Of a stretch of DNA of 22,418 bases, positions 15,232-22,418 are shown in pieces (position 1 is the stretch's first letter; each line of letters begins with the position of its first letter). This DNA comes from an uncultured Lachnospiraceae bacterium (GTDB taxonomy: Bacteria; Bacillota; Clostridia; Lachnospirales; Lachnospiraceae), in NCBI GenBank assembly GCA_910585625.1, contig CAJUFQ010000029.1, forward strand, positions 1-22,418. The letters run 5' to 3'. The notes below the pieces were generated by a model that saw nothing but the letters and a program-made list of their open reading frames with translations, was not told the origin of the DNA and did no database searches. A program made the position numbers and the translations under genes.

Positions 15232-16572
15232 CTACCATAGCCTGCTATACAAAGAAACCGCTGTAATCCGGTCTTTCAGGTCATTGTCATACGGAAGGAT
15301 TGTCTTCACTTCATAAAACTCACCTTCTTTGCGAATTACCATCACAAGCTCCGGCTCTTTTGTGAAGTCCACATTTACATGCAGAGGCAGCAGCCAAGAC
15401 AGCTTTCCGTCTTTCCCAGAATATGACATCTTTGCATAAGAGCGATCCCGCATCTGTATCTGCAGCCCTCTTTCCAAAGACGTCATAATCTGTCCGGCAA
15501 TTTTATTTTCCGGCTCCTCCTGGAGATTTTCAGGAAATCTATGCCTTCTCTCTTCTATAATATGTGTTAAGCATTCCTGGTTTATGTCAAATTCATCTAT
15601 CGATGGTTCAAATATTATTTGGCATTTATCCATAAATTGGATAGGTTTCAATTCAGCAGAAGCCTGCTCCTTTGTGAATTCATTTTGGATATAATCTTTC
15701 TTTCCTTCCATCACCCGGTATGGGATATAGGTCTTACTTTTCTCATGAAACCGATAAAGAATGAAATAATCTTTTCCAAATATATTTATCAGACCCGAAT
15801 TAATTATCACGCTGCCTATCTTATTTTTCACAAAATATTCCTCCTTATTCTGCGCGATTAATTGCGCTATCCTTCTGCCTATAATCTTGATATACCGATC
15901 CAGGCCACGAATAGAATTCCAATTTGAATATAAGAGATTAGCAAAGATTTTTTCTGTAACGTCCGCTATCCCTGCCGGTTCATCTCTTTCAGCTACTGCT
16001 GTTTCATTATCGCCTATCTCTTTCCTTTCAGCTACTGTTGTTTCATTATCGCCTATTTCTTCCTTTTCTTCTATTTTGAATCCAGCTTTATTTAATAGCT
16101 CTTTCATAATCGTGCCGCTTTCTGCCTCCGTGCTTTTTCTTTCTTCCGAAACGGCAGGCAGATGCTCGCCTTGTCTCTGAGCCGCCTTGGTTTTGTACTT
16201 TTTATGGAATTTTTGCAGATTCTGTCTATATTTGACGGCAGAATACGCGTTACGCTCTATAAGCCCATTCACCAGGAATGCAGCTGTCCCCACAAAATGC
16301 CCGCAAAATTCCCCCGAATAATGGATCATGGAAATAAATACCGCTTCTCCTTTATAACAATACCCAGTATCCGCCCAGGCGTAATAAATATCCTTATCCC
16401 CTTCCTTCCGTTCCGACAACTCCTCATTAAAATAAAAAATTGTATTTTCTTCAGTTTGGATAAATTTCACGATTTCTGAAATGGAAATATCACGGCATAA
16501 TAATTTACAGATTCTGCCCTCCACATTTTCAGCCTCGTCAATAATATGCGTTTTGTTAATCATCGTCTCCAT
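15232..16572 (-). CDS. DUF3825 domain protein
   Basis: This is a 446-residue cytoplasmic protein. Residues about 27-125 form an unassigned N-terminal domain. Residues 130-205 are a charged linker that contains a 13-residue tandem repeat. Residues about 206-446 resemble DUF3825, including IINSGLINIFGKDYFILYRF, HIIEERRHRFP (337-347) and the ending ELVMVIRKEGEFYEVKTILP. The DUF3825 function is unknown. The family sometimes accompanies RNA-binding domains, but none is seen here. The start is supported by AGGAG 8 nt upstream. It is a single-gene unit, with its own promoter at 16602-16636 and the 53-aa gene just beyond. I recognise the family by pattern, so the name is moderately firm. Confidence 0.78.
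   Translation of the reverse strand: METMINKTHIIDEAENVEGRICKLLCRDISISEIVKFIQTEENTIFYFNEELSERKEGDKDIYYAWADTGYCYKGEAVFISMIHYSGEFCGHFVGTAAFLVNGLIERNAYSAVKYRQNLQKFHKKYKTKAAQRQGEHLPAVSEERKSTEAESGTIMKELLNKAGFKIEEKEEIGDNETTVAERKEIGDNETAVAERDEPAGIADVTEKIFANLLYSNWNSIRGLDRYIKIIGRRIAQLIAQNKEEYFVKNKIGSVIINSGLINIFGKDYFILYRFHEKSKTYIPYRVMEGKKDYIQNEFTKEQASAELKPIQFMDKCQIIFEPSIDEFDINQECLTHIIEERRHRFPENLQEEPENKIAGQIMTSLERGLQIQMRDRSYAKMSYSGKDGKLSWLLPLHVNVDFTKEPELVMVIRKEGEFYEVKTILPYDNDLKDRITAVSLYSRLW
15982..16059 (-). repeat. 39-bp in-frame tandem repeat within the DUF3825 gene
   Basis: Two adjacent 39-bp units encode EIGDNETTVAERK and EIGDNETAVAERD (residues 172-184 and 185-197). The copies differ at few bases, suggesting a recent duplication in the linker. 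It keeps the reading frame. Confidence 0.85.
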
Positions 16573-16601
16573 AACAGTATCTCCTTTCTTTTGATACCAT
16601 T

Positions 16602-16636
16602 ATTATATGCGCATTCCCTCCCTAATCTGTAAAAGC
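16602..16636 (-). promoter_or_regulatory. Promoter of the DUF3825 gene, with a shared upstream element
   Basis: On the minus strand, GCTTTTACAGATTAGG (16621-16636) precedes TATAAT (16602-16607). TTTACA to the -10 is a 20-bp spacer. The element and spacing match those of the 53-aa gene promoter, while the sequence between is not conserved, which argues for function. Confidence 0.62.
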
Positions 16637-16678
16637 CATTGCCCCATAAACATTCCTGCTTATGCTGCAATGGCTTTT
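16631..16678. repeat. 12-bp-arm inverted repeat overlapping the DUF3825 promoter element
   Basis: AAAAGCCATTGC and its exact complement are separated by 24 bp, with an inner CATAA/TTATG pair. One arm forms the upstream end of the promoter element. On the plus strand a T-rich tract follows, but no plus-strand gene precedes it. It is probably regulatory or a second, backup terminator for the ATP synthase operon. Confidence 0.6.
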
Positions 16679-16750
16679 CTTTCTCTTACTGTCCTTCTAT
16701 CCAGAATGGCAGGATTTCTCCCAATCCTTCTCTGGATTTCTGTCACTTGA

Positions 16751-16786
16751 GGAAAAAGGAGAAACATCAACCTGATATTTCTCCTT
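16751..16786 (-). terminator. Intrinsic terminator of the ATP synthase operon
   Basis: On the minus strand, AAGGAGAAA pairs with TTTCTCCTT around an inner ATCA/TGAT stem and a GGT loop. The 14-bp stem, with one U-G wobble, is followed by TTTCC, so the T run from the stem end is five long. It begins 12 nt after the stop of atpC. Confidence 0.85.
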
Positions 16787-16798
16787 CATCCAATCCCA

Positions 16799-17203
16799 TC
16801 ATTTTATGTCCAAACGGACTAATGCCCTTTTTAATGCCAGTTCGGCGCGCGCCACGTCAAGGTCTGCCGCATGATTGCGCAGACGCTCTTCCGCACGGGC
16901 CTTTGCCTTCTCCGCACGCGCCAAGTCAATTTCATCCGGCCATTCAGCGACTTCCGCAAGGAACGTCACTTTCTCGCCGAGAATCTGCACGAACCCCGCA
17001 TGGATGGCCGCTTCTTTCTGTCCCCCGGATTCTGTTATCGTCACAATTCCGGGAGCAAGTACGGTCGTCAGTGGAATATGGTGCTTATAGACGCCCAGTT
17101 CCCCATCCACGGTATTGAACTCTACCATGGATGCCTCTCCCTCATAAAATATGCGGTCTGGCGTAATTATCTGCAACTGAAAATACTTGTTTTCCTCTGC
17201 CAT
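16799..17203 (-). CDS. atpC: ATP synthase F1 epsilon subunit
   Basis: This 134-residue rotor-stalk subunit couples gamma rotation to the c-ring and can inhibit ATP hydrolysis. The N-terminal beta-sandwich (1-85) contains TPDRIFYEGEASMVEFNTVDGELGVYKHHIPL, typical of the family. The C-terminal two-helix hairpin (EIDLARAEKAKARAEERL and the following helix) is present, so the regulatory arm is complete. It is the last gene of the operon, 11 nt after atpD, with the terminator just beyond. Confidence 0.96.
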   Translation of the reverse strand: MAEENKYFQLQIITPDRIFYEGEASMVEFNTVDGELGVYKHHIPLTTVLAPGIVTITESGGQKEAAIHAGFVQILGEKVTFLAEVAEWPDEIDLARAEKAKARAEERLRNHAADLDVARAELALKRALVRLDIK

Positions 17204-17214
17204 GTGTCCACCCC

Positions 17215-18609
17215 CTATTTCATGCGGGCGCGAACATCATCAATAGAGCCTGCATTCAGGAAATGGCCTTCCGGTACATCGTCATGCTTACCTTCCAGAA
17301 TTTCCTTGAAGCCGCGGAGCGTCTCTGCAATCGGCACATATTTTCCGTCCAGCCCGGTAAACTGTGTTGCCACGAAGAACGGCTGGGACAGGAACCTCTG
17401 CACTTTCCTTGCACGGTTCACGACCAGCTTGTCATCTTCTGACAGCTCGTCCATACCGAGGATTGCGATAATATCCTGTAACTCTTTGTATCTCTGTAAA
17501 ATCTCCTGCACACCGCGGGCTACTTCAAAATGCTCCTGGCCGACGACACGTGGGTCAAGGATACGGGAAGTAGAATCCAGCGGATCTACTGCCGGATAAA
17601 TACCAAGCTCTGCAATGGAACGTGACAACGTTGTTGTCGCGTCCAGATGGGCAAATGTAGTTGCCGGAGCCGGGTCTGTCAAGTCATCTGCCGGCACGTA
17701 AACTGCCTGCACAGAGGTAATGGAACCGCTCTTTGTGGAGGTGATGCGCTCCTGAAGCGCACCCATCTCTGTCTGCAGTGTAGGCTGGTAACCTACGGCA
17801 GAGGGCATACGCCCAAGCAGTGCGGAAACCTCAGATCCTGCCTGTGTGAAACGGAAAATATTGTCGATGAACAGCAGCACGTCTTTGCCACCCTTGTCAC
17901 GGAAATACTCCGCCATGGTAAGCCCTGTCAGGCCGACACGCATACGCGCTCCAGGCGGCTCGTTCATCTGTCCGAATACCATGCAGGTCTTGTCAATAAC
18001 GCCGGATTCCTTCATTTCATAATAAAGGTCATTCCCTTCACGTGTACGCTCGCCAACACCGGTGAATACGGAATATCCAGAATGCTCCGTAGCAATGTTA
18101 TGGATCAGCTCCTGAATCAGCACCGTCTTACCTACGCCCGCGCCGCCAAAAAGCCCAATCTTACCACCCTTCTGGTAGGGACAGAGCAAGTCGACGACTT
18201 TAATGCCCGTCTCCAGCATCTCTGTGGAGGTTGCCTGCTCCTCAAAGGTCGGTGCTTTTCTGTGGATTGGCATATATTCGACATTCTTAGGCGCTTCCTT
18301 CTCATCTATTGGCTCACCCAATACGTTGAACATACGTCCCAATGTCTGCTCGCCAACCGGAATACTGATGGAAGCCCCGGTCGCCTCTGCATCCATCCCT
18401 CGGACAAGACCGTCCGTAGGGCCCATGGCAATACATCTCACCGTATCATCACCCAGATGCTGGGAAACTTCCACCACCAGCTTTTTCCCACCGTCGCCAA
18501 GCGGAATATTGATGGCTTCGTTAATCTCCGGCAGGCTGCCCTCGGAAAACTTGATATCCAAAACGGCGCCGATAATCTGAGTGATCTTACCTATATTCTT
18601 TTCTGCCAT
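17215..18609 (-). CDS. atpD: ATP synthase F1 beta subunit
   Basis: This 464-residue subunit carries the catalytic sites of F1. Walker A is GGAGVGKT (155-162), the catalytic glutamate is E187 in GERTREGNDLY, and the gamma-contact loop DELSEED reads DELSEDD (387-393), with one conservative change. The length is normal. AAGGAG precedes the ATG at 18609. Unusually for this operon, a 204-bp gap separates it from atpG and contains several hairpins and a possible extra promoter. Ion choice (H+ or Na+) depends on subunit c, which lies outside the window. Confidence 0.98.
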   Translation of the reverse strand: MAEKNIGKITQIIGAVLDIKFSEGSLPEINEAINIPLGDGGKKLVVEVSQHLGDDTVRCIAMGPTDGLVRGMDAEATGASISIPVGEQTLGRMFNVLGEPIDEKEAPKNVEYMPIHRKAPTFEEQATSTEMLETGIKVVDLLCPYQKGGKIGLFGGAGVGKTVLIQELIHNIATEHSGYSVFTGVGERTREGNDLYYEMKESGVIDKTCMVFGQMNEPPGARMRVGLTGLTMAEYFRDKGGKDVLLFIDNIFRFTQAGSEVSALLGRMPSAVGYQPTLQTEMGALQERITSTKSGSITSVQAVYVPADDLTDPAPATTFAHLDATTTLSRSIAELGIYPAVDPLDSTSRILDPRVVGQEHFEVARGVQEILQRYKELQDIIAILGMDELSEDDKLVVNRARKVQRFLSQPFFVATQFTGLDGKYVPIAETLRGFKEILEGKHDDVPEGHFLNAGSIDDVRARMK

Positions 18610-18813
18610 AATTTCACTCCTTATAATTGTTATCCCAGGCCGAAAGTCTCCAGCCCGGTTTCCTCAGGCTAAGCCATTTTTCGCTTAACCTACATTCAGA
18701 AGAATTATATCAGAAAAACCCAACGGTTTTTCTGCGCGGACAGTTCGCCGCTTTTGCGGCTTCTTCTTCTAAACCGCCCCGCGGTATCTAGGCAATCCCT
18801 AAACGCAATGCGT
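18610..18813 (-). promoter_or_regulatory. Structured atpG-atpD intergenic region with a possible internal promoter
   Basis: No ORF is seen in these 204 bp. On the minus strand there are four possible hairpins. CCTAAACGCA-T-TGCGTTTAGG (18798-18818, extended by GGCAAT/ATTGCC to 18791-18826) overlaps the atpG stop. GCCGC-AAAA-GCGGC is at 18747-18760. CAGAAAAACC with its complement is at 18711-18734. GGTTAAGC/GCTTAGCC lies near 18668-18691. TGATATAAT (-10 at 18704-18709) is an extended -10 without a good -35. Roles in RNA processing, stability, or extra beta/epsilon expression are inference. Confidence 0.55.
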
Positions 18814-19671
18814 TTAGGATATTGCCTCTGCACCAGCGATTATCTCGGTCAGCTCCTGTGTAATGGAACCCTGGCGCGCCCTGTTATATTTCAATGTCAA
18901 ATCACTAATCATTTCATCTGCATTGCTTGTAGCGGAATCCATCGCCTGCATCCTGGCGCCATTCTCACTGGCTACCGCTTCCACCAATGCCCCATAAAAA
19001 AGGCTGGTGAGGTACTTGGGAACAATCATGTCCAATGCTTCTTCTTCATTTGGCTCGTAATTCATCAGCAGATTGCTGTCCGCCTCCTGCAGTTCCGTCT
19101 CATCGAATTCAATCGGAAGCAGCTTTAGCAATGTAGGCTCATGGCTTACCGTATTCTTGAAATGCGTGTATGCCAGATAGATTTCCCCTATCTCGCCCTT
19201 GCTGAACGCGTCTAGGACTTCCTTGCAGATTACAACTGCATCCTCATAGACAGGCCCCTCGATCACGTCCGAATAATCAGCCTTTATCTCATAGCCCCTG
19301 CGTACCAGCTGTTCCTTTGCCTTGCGCCCAATCATATAGATCTGAGCGTCTTCCACGGCAATGCCGCTGCTGGTGACAAGCTTTACGACATTGCCATTAT
19401 ATCCGCCTGCAAGTCCACGGTTCGACGCAATCGTAATGATTGCCTTCTTTTTCGAATCTCCGGCCTGCAAATAAGGATGGCTGATACTGCCGCTTCTTGC
19501 AAGCATGGAGGCTACTGTCTGATACATATGGTTGAAGTATGGGTTGGACTGCTCCGCACGGTTCCGCGCTTTCTGCAATTTAACAGTAGAAACAAGCTTC
19601 ATGGCTTTTGTGATTTGCTGCGTACTCTGTATGCTGCCTTTTCTTCTTTTAATGTCCCTCATGGACGCCAT
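18814..19671 (-). CDS. atpG: ATP synthase F1 gamma subunit
   Basis: This 285-residue central-stalk subunit rotates inside the alpha3beta3 ring. The N-terminal coiled-coil helix has QITKAMKLVSTVKLQKAR (19-36) and the C-terminal helix has LKYNRARQGSITQELTEIIAGAEAI, both family hallmarks. The length is normal. ATG 19671 is the likely start, with a weak GGTGG upstream. Met 4 is an alternative. It lies 61 bp after atpA. Its last codons fall inside the palindromic hairpin of the following intergenic region. Confidence 0.97.
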   Translation of the reverse strand: MASMRDIKRRKGSIQSTQQITKAMKLVSTVKLQKARNRAEQSNPYFNHMYQTVASMLARSGSISHPYLQAGDSKKKAIITIASNRGLAGGYNGNVVKLVTSSGIAVEDAQIYMIGRKAKEQLVRRGYEIKADYSDVIEGPVYEDAVVICKEVLDAFSKGEIGEIYLAYTHFKNTVSHEPTLLKLLPIEFDETELQEADSNLLMNYEPNEEEALDMIVPKYLTSLFYGALVEAVASENGARMQAMDSATSNADEMISDLTLKYNRARQGSITQELTEIIAGAEAIS

Positions 19672-19732
19672 AATGATTCACCACCTAACCGTCCTCCTGC
19701 GCTGGGCAGGAAGCTCTCTATTTCTGCTGCTT

Positions 19733-21238
19733 CTACTTAAACTGAGCCTTACATTCTTCGATTGCCTTAATCAGCTTCTGCTCCGTTCCTTCCTTGATTT
19801 CCTTATCGGTACGGATTGCCTGGGGGATTTCCGGGTACTTCGTGTCCACAAAGTCAAACAGCTCTTCCTCAAAACGAAGGATGTCTGCAACCGGGATATC
19901 CAGAAGGTATTTTTTCGTTGCTGCATAAATTATCATAACCTGATATTCCACCGCCATCGGCTTATACTGCGGCTGTTTAAGCATTTCCCGGATTCTCTCT
20001 CCCTGTGCAAGCTTCTCCGTAGTGTCTGCGTCCAGCTCAGAACCAAACTGTGCAAATGCAGCAAGCTCGCGGAACTGTGCTAATTCCACACGGATAGGCG
20101 CCGCAATCTTCTTCATCGCCTTAATCTGCGCCGCGCCTCCTACACGGGACACGGACAATCCGGCGTTGATTGCCGGGCGGAATCCAGAGTTGAACATTTC
20201 TGTCTCTAAGTAAATCTGGCCGTCTGTGATAGAGATAACATTGGTCGGGATGTATGCGGAAACGTCTCCGGCCTGCGTCTCGATAATGGGCAGCGCCGTC
20301 AGGGACCCACCGCCTAATTTCTCCGACAGTCTCGCTGCACGCTCCAGAAGCCTGGAATGCAGATAGAAAACATCGCCGGGATATGCCTCACGTCCTGGCG
20401 GACGGCGGAGCAGCAGGGAAAGGGTACGGTACGCGGTTGCATGCTTACTTAAGTCATCATAGATAACCAGCACGTCTTCGCCGTTTTCCATCCATTCCTC
20501 TCCAATCGCACATCCTGCATACGGCGCGATATACTGCAGCGGCGCAAGCTCGCTGGCCGTAGAAGCCACGACGGTCGTATAATCCATTGCGCCAAACTCT
20601 TCAAAGGTCTTAACTATCGTTGCAACAGTAGAGGCTTTCTGTCCGATTGCAACGTAAATACACTTCACTCCCTGGCCTTTCTGGTTGATAATCGTATCAA
20701 CGGCAATCGCTGTCTTACCTGTCTGGCGGTCGCCGATAATCAGCTCACGCTGGCCCCTGCCAATCGGTATCATGGAGTCAATCGCCTTAATACCTGTCTG
20801 CAACGGCGTATCTACGGATTTCCTGGAGATAACACCGGATGCAACTCTTTCAATCTGCCTGAATTTCGTGGTCTCGATAGGCCCCTTTCCGTCAATAGGC
20901 TGCCCCAGAGCATTTACTACACGTCCGGTCATGGCATCGCCTACCGGAACCTCAACCACCCTTCCCGTAGTCTTAACGGTATCGCCCTCGTTGATATTCT
21001 TATGGTCTCCTAACAATACGGCACCAACGTTATCTTCCTCTAAGTTCAATACCATTCCATATACTTCACCGGGAAATTCCAACAATTCGCCCTGCATGGC
21101 GTTTTCCAGACCGTGAATACGCGCAATGCCGTCCGCTACCTGAATAACGGTACCGACATCGGACACTTCCAGCTGCGCGGCATAGCGTTTCACCTGTTCT
21201 TTTATGACGGAACTTATTTCTTCTGGTCTTAAATTCAT
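19733..21238 (-). CDS. atpA: ATP synthase F1 alpha subunit
   Basis: This 501-residue non-catalytic nucleotide-binding subunit alternates with beta in F1. Walker A is GDRQTGKT (169-176). The arginine finger R365 lies in LSVSRVGGAAQ. The N-terminus MNLRPEEISSVIKEQVKRY is the typical b/delta-contact helix. ATG 21238 gives the usual length. TTG or GTG codons 12-15 nt upstream would overlap atpH and are not chosen. The gap to the atpH stop is 4 nt, so translation is coupled. Confidence 0.98.
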   Translation of the reverse strand: MNLRPEEISSVIKEQVKRYAAQLEVSDVGTVIQVADGIARIHGLENAMQGELLEFPGEVYGMVLNLEEDNVGAVLLGDHKNINEGDTVKTTGRVVEVPVGDAMTGRVVNALGQPIDGKGPIETTKFRQIERVASGVISRKSVDTPLQTGIKAIDSMIPIGRGQRELIIGDRQTGKTAIAVDTIINQKGQGVKCIYVAIGQKASTVATIVKTFEEFGAMDYTTVVASTASELAPLQYIAPYAGCAIGEEWMENGEDVLVIYDDLSKHATAYRTLSLLLRRPPGREAYPGDVFYLHSRLLERAARLSEKLGGGSLTALPIIETQAGDVSAYIPTNVISITDGQIYLETEMFNSGFRPAINAGLSVSRVGGAAQIKAMKKIAAPIRVELAQFRELAAFAQFGSELDADTTEKLAQGERIREMLKQPQYKPMAVEYQVMIIYAATKKYLLDIPVADILRFEEELFDFVDTKYPEIPQAIRTDKEIKEGTEQKLIKAIEECKAQFK

Positions 21239-21242
21239 GGAA

Positions 21243-21800
21243 TTATTCACCAACTTTCAACTGTATTTTCGATAATTCCCGGGTCAAAGTCATCAGCCTG
21301 CTCTTCACGCTGCTGTCGATTACTCTGTCGCCAATACGAATTACCATGCCGCCTATCAAACTTTCATCCACATCATAGTGCATTTCAAATTCCACATATT
21401 TCGTGGTTTCCAGCAATTTTTTCTTCACCTGCTCCTTCTGACTGTCCGAAAGCGGCATGGGGGCAGTCACATAAACGGTGCCGATGTTTTTATATTCTTT
21501 TACCTGGTCAATGAAATATGCAAACACAGATTCCATTTCACCGTAATGGCCTTTGGAGACAAGCATACGCATCAGCCCTGTGATTTCATCATGGACCCTG
21601 CCCTTGAACACTTGTTCCAAGATGCCTATTTTCTCCTCGTTTACGATTTTGGGGTGATTCATCAGTTTGGAAAGCTCGTTGTCCTCACGGAGAATCTGGC
21701 TGATCAGCCTTGCTTCTTCCAACATCCCATCCATCTGACCAGATTCCACAGCAAGCTCAAACAGTGCATCCCCATAAGTTTTGGATACTAGCTTTGCCAT
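21243..21800 (-). CDS. atpH: ATP synthase F1 delta subunit
   Basis: This 185-residue peripheral-stalk subunit joins subunit b to the top of F1. The N-terminal helical domain starts KTYGDALFELAVESGQ, and the C-terminal part has the family motif ESLIGGMVIRIGDRVIDSSVKSRL (about 145-168). It overlaps the end of atpF by 13 nt, with AGGTGAG before its ATG. This is normal for this operon. Confidence 0.97.
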   Translation of the reverse strand: MAKLVSKTYGDALFELAVESGQMDGMLEEARLISQILREDNELSKLMNHPKIVNEEKIGILEQVFKGRVHDEITGLMRMLVSKGHYGEMESVFAYFIDQVKEYKNIGTVYVTAPMPLSDSQKEQVKKKLLETTKYVEFEMHYDVDESLIGGMVIRIGDRVIDSSVKSRLMTLTRELSKIQLKVGE

Positions 21801-22303
21801 GTACTCTCACCTATTTCCTTTAATGTCTCATCCACCAATGTATCTTGGATGGATGTATCGATAGAGGCTGCAACTACTTTTCCTGCCATCATGGAGGCGA
21901 TTGCAATCATCTCCTGTTTTGCCTCGTCCATCACACGCTTCTTCTCCAACAAAGCTTCTTCGTTGGCGCGCTTGATAATCCTTGCCGCCTCTTCCTTCGC
22001 CTCATCCACAATCCTTGCTTCATTCTTTAAGGCTTTCTGGCGGGCCTCACTTAATATTTCCTCCGCTTCCTTCTCTATACCCTTGAGCTTCTGGTCATAT
22101 TCTTTCTTGACAGCAGCGGCTTCCTCTTTATCCTTGCGCGCCGTATCAATATCATTCTTGATACGCTCCTGCCTGTCCTTGAGCATCTTCTTTGCCGGGT
22201 TAAACAGCAGATAAGACATCATCGTAAACAGGAACAGGATGGCAAGCAGGGAAAGCAGGGTATTATGCAATAGCTCGGGATTTAAGCCAAATAATTCTTC
22301 CAA
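21788..22303 (-). CDS. atpF: ATP synthase F0 b subunit
   Basis: This is the 171-residue peripheral-stalk subunit. One membrane helix (about 12-32) is followed by a long charged coiled coil (35-150) rich in Glu, Lys and Ala, and a short end that binds delta. The start codon is TTG at 22303. It is fixed by AGGAGG (22311-22316) 7 nt upstream and by the normal position of the membrane helix. The next Met (codon 28) would cut the helix. A weak start could help set b-subunit dosage, but this is not shown. Confidence 0.96.
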   Translation of the reverse strand: MEELFGLNPELLHNTLLSLLAILFLFTMMSYLLFNPAKKMLKDRQERIKNDIDTARKDKEEAAAVKKEYDQKLKGIEKEAEEILSEARQKALKNEARIVDEAKEEAARIIKRANEEALLEKKRVMDEAKQEMIAIASMMAGKVVAASIDTSIQDTLVDETLKEIGESTWQS

Positions 22304-22320
22304 GGCCGATCCTCCTTTCC

Positions 22321-22418
22321 TTGTTATTGCGCTGCTTTTTGCGCATAAAGGTATGCCTTCCGGCTTTCCTTGTTATTGCGCTGCTTTTTGCGCATAAAGG
22401 TATGCCTTCCGGCTTTCC
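22321..22418. repeat. Exact 49-bp tandem duplication upstream of atpF
   Basis: Bases 22321-22369 and 22370-22418 are identical 49-bp units. The first ends 18 bp before the atpF TTG and the second reaches the window edge, so more copies may follow. Each contains GCGC-N8-GCGC. It may be real or an assembly artefact at a sequence end. Confidence 0.9.
22373..22417 (-). CDS. Possible C-terminal end of the gene before atpF (atpE expected)
   Basis: From the window edge the minus strand reads ESRKAYLYAQKAAQ and then a TAA stop. In the usual gene order this would be the end of the c-subunit gene. The charged tail is not typical of subunit c, so the identification is weak. The second copy of the 49-bp repeat duplicates these codons in a different frame after the stop. 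Confidence 0.25.
   Translation of the reverse strand, partial: ESRKAYLYAQKAAQ

Noticed and set aside
17647..18672. 341-codon plus-strand open frame
   Set aside because: It lies entirely opposite the certain atpD gene and its leader, has no ribosome binding site, and its His/Cys/Arg-rich composition is typical of an antisense shadow.
1..22418. Mobile elements or CRISPR
   Set aside because: No transposase, integrase, spacer-repeat pattern or phage gene is visible. The repeats seen are promoter elements, hairpins or local duplications.

Overview
The window looks like chromosome of a Gram-positive, low-to-mid GC anaerobe of the class Clostridia, most plausibly a Lachnospiraceae-type bacterium. 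This is inferred from strong AGGAGG ribosome binding sites, consensus sigma-A promoters, a two-subunit iron-sulfur fumarase, DUF2975/Xre and DUF4173 genes, and the gene content of the F-type ATP synthase operon. No sequence search was possible. Apart from one gene at the left, every credible gene is on the minus strand. No IS element, phage gene, CRISPR array or rRNA is visible.

Layout from left to right. (1) 1-260: tRNA-Ser(GCU) with its promoter, plus a second promoter that fires off the left edge. (2) 341-1319 (+): a Met/Glu-rich protein of unknown function behind a perfect sigma-D (flagellar) type promoter. A hairpin at 1332-1369 separates it from the convergent minus-strand genes. (3) 1411-4149: an operon with a textbook TTGACA-N17-TATAAT promoter, encoding a membrane GGDEF protein and then fumarase alpha and beta. 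(4) 4158-6621: a DUF2975 membrane protein, a small Xre regulator and a DUF4173 membrane protein, behind a promoter whose -35 lies in a perfect 20-bp-arm inverted repeat. (5) 6726-14843: a two-component system and an adjacent six-gene operon. The operon encodes a lipoprotein, two ABC permeases, an ATPase, and two membrane-anchored exported proteins. The promoter of the regulator gene and that of the lipoprotein operon share a direct-repeat box at the same distance from the -10. (6) 14850-16678: a 53-aa protein and a DUF3825 protein. Their promoters share a second, different element. (7) 16751-22418: the ATP synthase genes atpF-H-A-G-D-C with a terminator. There is an unusual 204-bp structured gap between atpG and atpD, a TTG start for atpF, and a 49-bp tandem duplication at the window edge.

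How the parts fit together. ATP synthase and fumarase are core energy metabolism. The lipoprotein/ABC block with its two-component system reads as one self-regulated envelope module, probably sensing and moving a peptide, lipid or antimicrobial. Its exact composition (two permeases, an E-loop ATPase, and three extracytoplasmic anchored proteins) matches no named system I know, and it is the best candidate here for something undescribed. The second-best leads are the sigma-D gene of unknown function and the DUF3825/53-aa pair joined by a shared promoter motif.
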